Shown here: positions 60,036 to 64,000 of the stretch, piece after piece
Layout of the letters: the number at the start of each line of letters is the position of its first letter
How positions within the stretch are numbered: position 1 is the stretch's first letter
Assembly (NCBI RefSeq): GCF_037975245.1
Contig: NC_092574.1
Location: 23,499,713-23,563,712, forward strand
Direction: 5' to 3'
Source: Apostichopus japonicus
Lineage: Eukaryota; Echinodermata; Holothuroidea; Aspidochirotida; Stichopodidae
Length of the DNA: 64,000 bases
The notes under the pieces: generated by a model
What the model saw: the letters and a program-made list of their open reading frames with translations, nothing else
What the model was told of the DNA's origin: nothing
The model's database searches: none
Made by a program: the position numbers and the translations under genes

Positions 60036-60705
60036 ACTACACACATATACAGTTTTGAGGCTGTTCATCCTGGAACATGCATTTTCATGCTCACTGATAT
60101 GATGTGATATCTGCTCTTTGCTTTACAAATTCGAACAGGCGTGTAGCGAGTAATTTGCCAAGGTAGGGGCGAAACCTGTAGGCAAACTATCTAAGCGTAG
60201 CGCCACCATGGGTTGGCGCGAAGCGTACAAGAAAATTTTGGCCGAAAATGCCACCCAGATCGCTGAAAATGACACTTCCCAGGCCTTGAGAGTAGCATCT
60301 AATCATTGTCTAGTTTGAAATTACTAGCGATATCATAAAGAAAATTTGCTCGGGGGGGGGGGCGGTCGCCCCCTTCCCGAAATTCGTCATGTTCCCCGAC
60401 GACTCGGTCGAGTTCAAGACCAGCCACAGTTGGTTCCATAGCACAATTGTACAATTGTTTAAGGCGTCCATACACACATTCGAGTTATGATAGACCATAT
60501 GTAGTATGTATATAGATACATTAGTGAGAGAGGAAAAATGGAACGTCAAAAATGGAGTTGTCGGTGTAAGGAGTAGGGTGAGGCGCACGTCCCCTCCGTA
60601 ATTCTCGATCTGTCACTGGCTACCCTGTGTATATAAAAGGGATCAGCGCTGTAATTATGACTGTTCCTCTTTCTCTTCCCGAGGTCTTGGCGTTTATCTT
60701 CTACT

Positions 60706-60817
60706 CCCTCTTTTTCTCCTTTTTCTCTCTTTCTTCTTTTTCTTTTCCCTTCCTTCCTCTCCTTCCTCCTTTTTTCCCCTTTTTTCTTCTCTTTTTTTCT
60801 CTCCTCTTTTCCTTACC
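60706..60817. repeat. Polypyrimidine tract
   Basis: More than 100 bases of almost pure C/T on the plus strand. It keeps frames open on both strands (Ser/Phe/Leu runs, Lys/Arg/Glu runs) without being coding. A similar tract occurs at 39085-39190 in TMEM184C intron 3. Confidence 0.9.
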
Positions 60818-60863
60818 CGGGGGGCGCGCGCCCCCAACGCCCCCTGGATACGCACCTGGGCTC

Positions 60864-63800
60864 GATAGTCTCTCAGTTAACAGACTGTGATCGGGTTGTA
60901 TGAGCAATAATCTTGATGCTTATTCAACCGACTATCGGGGAAATATCTACAACCATTACCCCCCACCGCCCCCCCCCCGCAATATTGGATTGACTGCTAC
61001 CAGGGTTATCACGAGGCTAACAAACCCCCTTATAGAGTGTTCCACAACGTGTGGGCTCAATATTTTTGCCCTCAGTCTTCGGCAATAACTTCCCTCTCAC
61101 AAATCGTGAAGTGGAAAACTAGGATGTTTTGTAACATCTGATAATGCTTATGGCACTCCTCAAGTAAAGGCCTACACAACCCTGCATGGATAAACTGAAT
61201 TGTTACACCAATTCTCAAACAAGGCATTTACAAATGAAGGGCGTAACCCTTACGCATGCTTAACATACTGTGGGGAGGGGGGGTGGTGTTCTAGTCAGTC
61301 TCGAAATTGATTTATACCCCTTAAAAAGTGGCCTCATGTTGTTAAAACTGTTGGAGAGATTCAAAATGTACTTTGCTGTCCAGGAGGTTCTCGCCACGTC
61401 AATTATTTCTCGGACATTGAGGGATGACCATTCATTCACTTTCTGGCATACTTGGGGCAAGAAATTGTTAACTTCAAAACAAAAATTTCAAGTAAAAAAA
61501 TGCAAAGATAAAAAGAAAAAAGAACTTCGAAAGGCCCTGATATCAATTTTCTTTCATATCTTCATTTATTTCATACTCACATATAACAACATTTCTAGCT
61601 AGTCTAAAGAAAATCCTGTCTGCTAACACTATTTGATTGATATATACATAGCATTGTACTTCCCACATGGGTATACACTCTGCACTACAATACTATTATA
61701 CTATACACTACTGTTAACAAACAACCTGCTATACTCACTCCTCTAATTAACAAACTACCAGTGTGTAACGAAATAAAACAAAATAGTTTTTTTTTGGAAA
61801 AGCAGATGCAAAACACGCGATTACAGCAAGTTAAAAGAAACACGTTTGTCAAACTCCAAACATTAATGCTTATTCCATTGGGTGTCGAATTGTAAAAAAT
61901 ATGTGCATTTAGATTGGGGACATTCTCTTTTTTGCTATAGTTGTGTCATCACACAATGACAACAAGACCAGACTGTCTTTGTCTCTCAATGATGTAAGTG
62001 GAAATCCATCGAAAATTCTATAATTTTGACAGAAACGTTTTTTGGTCATTCTTGACCGACAGTAACAAACATATTGGTCAATACACTTGTACCTTTACCT
62101 CCACATTATGCAATCATCTAAAAATTACTAGAAAACAAAAGAGCAGTTGTTTTCGTATAGTTCATGTACGACATCACACATTAATTGCACAAAGCACATT
62201 CTAACTTGAATGCATAAATTAATTCAATCAATAATTTATACCTCAACAATGGCAAAAAGGGTTAAAAGCTGTGGGTTGGACAAACGTGTTCCATTTCCAG
62301 GTAATTATCTGTATAATATGCTTTCAATCTTCAAACGTTAAAGTGTTTTGAATTTCTCACAGGCCAAGATAGCATCACCGCGGAAAGCTCTTCCGTTGCA
62401 AAGGGAAAAGAAAAAACTTTTTACAAAATATCCCATCTATGCATTGGGCTGATTTACAAAGGTTAACATCATCACAGTAAAGCCAGTGTACAGTACCCTT
62501 AAAATACAAAACAATGCTACACCCATGCATGCGCATATCTGATTAAAGTACAAAAGGAATGCAGATGTCTCTGTTAGGGACAAAATTATAGATTCTCTCA
62601 TTTTCTCATTCTCTCATTCTCTCAACAGCAAAAATGGTAAGCAAAAAAGAAGAGATGAAATATAAACCAAGAAGATAGGAACAAGACATTTCAAACAAGA
62701 ACACAATTTCAAGCGGACTGGTATTACAGTGCATAAACAGAGCCTTAAAATTTTCTGTCGACTCTAAAATTTTACAACGAAAAAAGTTGGGGAAGTAACC
62801 AGAACAAACCTTGCTTTCAGAGTCAGGTTTTAATCTTAGCAAGGTGAAATATTATGATTATTATTTTTTTTTTGTATATATCTCTCTTTAATCTTACTGG
62901 TTTTCTTCCTTGGGAATGTTTCATGTAACTTTAGTAAATAAATGTTAATGAATTTATCTATGAGAAACTGATAAGTGGTTATTCTTAAATCTATATAATA
63001 TTTTATATAACAATGTTGGTGATAATGTTGTTATCAATTTTTAAGAATAAATTAAGTAGTTACTAGTTAATAAGTTATATGGTTTGTGTCTCCAGTATTA
63101 TGGAAGTAGTCGAGTTTCAGAATCACATTCATTGGTACGTTTGACAAAAATCCGACATTTACTTCAAACGATTTTATCACATTCTGTCAACAATTTGTTT
63201 GTCTGAAAAACAAAAGGTGTTATTAAAAACATACCTTCAATATTAAGTTGCATATAAAACCACAACGTATTGAACAATTAATAACACGCCAAAAGCTGCG
63301 AAAAAGTCGACCCTTCTTGCATAAAAGGTAACAAATAGAACTGTGAGGTTGAAGAGGAATTTTATCCAAAAAAAAAACAGCTACCATATTATCTATCTAT
63401 AATAACAACTATTTAAGTTAATAATAAGTTAATACTAACTGGTTCAAAAAACAAAATATTAATAACATATAAAAAGAAACTATACAATTCAATTTTAGAC
63501 CAAAAGTTAAAAATGCAGGAATATAAAAGTTCACAGTTATATTTCAAAGACTTCTTTTTCCATTTTTTTACCTTTTTTTTCATGTGACAAATGAGGAATA
63601 CTTTGGATCACAGACAGACAGACAGACAGAATGCAGACAAACACAAAGACAGTTGTTACGTTTGTTATTTACAAGAAAAAAATTGCGATAAAGAATCTTT
63701 CGTAGGTGCGACCATCATACTATTGTCATAAAAAACACAAGAAAAACTACGGAGCATTTCAGTTTCATCGTAGAAGAAGAAGGAGGAAATTTCAAAAAGT

Positions 63801-64000
63801 ACTACTGAAAAACTTAATGTCTGCCAAAAACGTTACCAAGACAGTTTTCACTGCCATCAGCTGGAACAATGTTTTTCTATTCTATTATAGTTTCCATGTG
63901 AGCCTCTAAACACTGGTACTGACAGTATGAAAATCATGTTTCTCCCAGATAAAGGTACTTTTTGAAGAAAGTACCCCAAGACAGAGCCTGGGCACAAAAA
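60864..64000. other. Right-hand region with no recognised gene
   Basis: AT-rich sequence with short open frames none of which resembles a known protein. A GACA repeat lies at 63607-63632. Whether a further gene starts beyond the window cannot be judged. Confidence 0.45.
63607..63632. repeat. GACA microsatellite
   Basis: About five GACA units (CAGACAGACAGACAGACAGA). Confidence 0.95.

Larger units (their letters stand above)
58998..60858. mobile_element. Inverted-repeat transposon of the same type as the one at 42603
   Basis: Left end CAGGCGCGTATCCAGG and right end the complement of CAGGTGCGTATCCAGG, flanked by GGCTC at 58993-58997 and 60859-60863. The termini closely match those of the 42603 element. 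It holds two copies of the dispersed module (59039, 60186), a nested element (59559-60035), a G run near 60353 and a polypyrimidine tract near the right end. No transposase frame. Confidence 0.75.

Noticed and set aside
60627-60907. Ser/Phe/Leu-rich and Lys/Arg/Glu-rich frames
   Set aside because: Both arise from the polypyrimidine tract and have no family resemblance.

Overview
This window is animal nuclear DNA. It is AT-rich, its protein genes are split into short exons joined by GT-AG introns, and it carries many short inverted-repeat transposons, a truncated LINE, microsatellites and long poly-G/poly-C tracts. The proteins read as those of an invertebrate deuterostome. An echinoderm is my best guess, but this rests on protein resemblance recalled from memory, not on a search.

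Five multi-exon genes could be assembled by hand, with reading frame conserved across every splice junction. (1) 1494-7909 (+) is a SAP30/SAP30L-type subunit of the Sin3-HDAC corepressor. Its only visible first exon encodes a complete THAP DNA-binding domain, so the model is a THAP-SAP30 fusion. (2) 13219-17225 (-) is a stand-alone Maf-type nucleotide pyrophosphatase, like the N-terminal half of vertebrate ASMTL. (3) 19864-28897 (+) is an ABHD18-type alpha/beta hydrolase. (4) 35295-42086 (-) is a TMEM184C-type seven-pass membrane protein. (5) 50033-57107 (-) is LAMTOR1, the lipid-anchored Ragulator scaffold of the lysosome. Genes 1/2 and 3/4 are tail to tail, 2/3 are head to head, and 4 and 5 lie in tandem. 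They do not form a shared pathway. SAP30, ABHD18 and TMEM184C all map to human chromosome 4q, which suggests an old linkage.

The rest is introns and intergenic DNA. It holds MITE-like or hAT-like elements with terminal inverted repeats and target duplications (9172, 12343, 42603, 52444, 54371, 58998), several nested inside each other; a 5'-truncated LINE reverse transcriptase in LAMTOR1 intron 1; a 48-bp minisatellite (29526-30000); a near-perfect 47-bp inverted repeat (58321-58486); and a cluster of POU octamers (33899-34334). No rRNA gene, intact tRNA gene or CRISPR array was seen. The most interesting item is the THAP-SAP30 fusion: exon phases match exactly, and the SAP30 exon has lost the usual start codon and has an in-frame stop just upstream of its splice acceptor.
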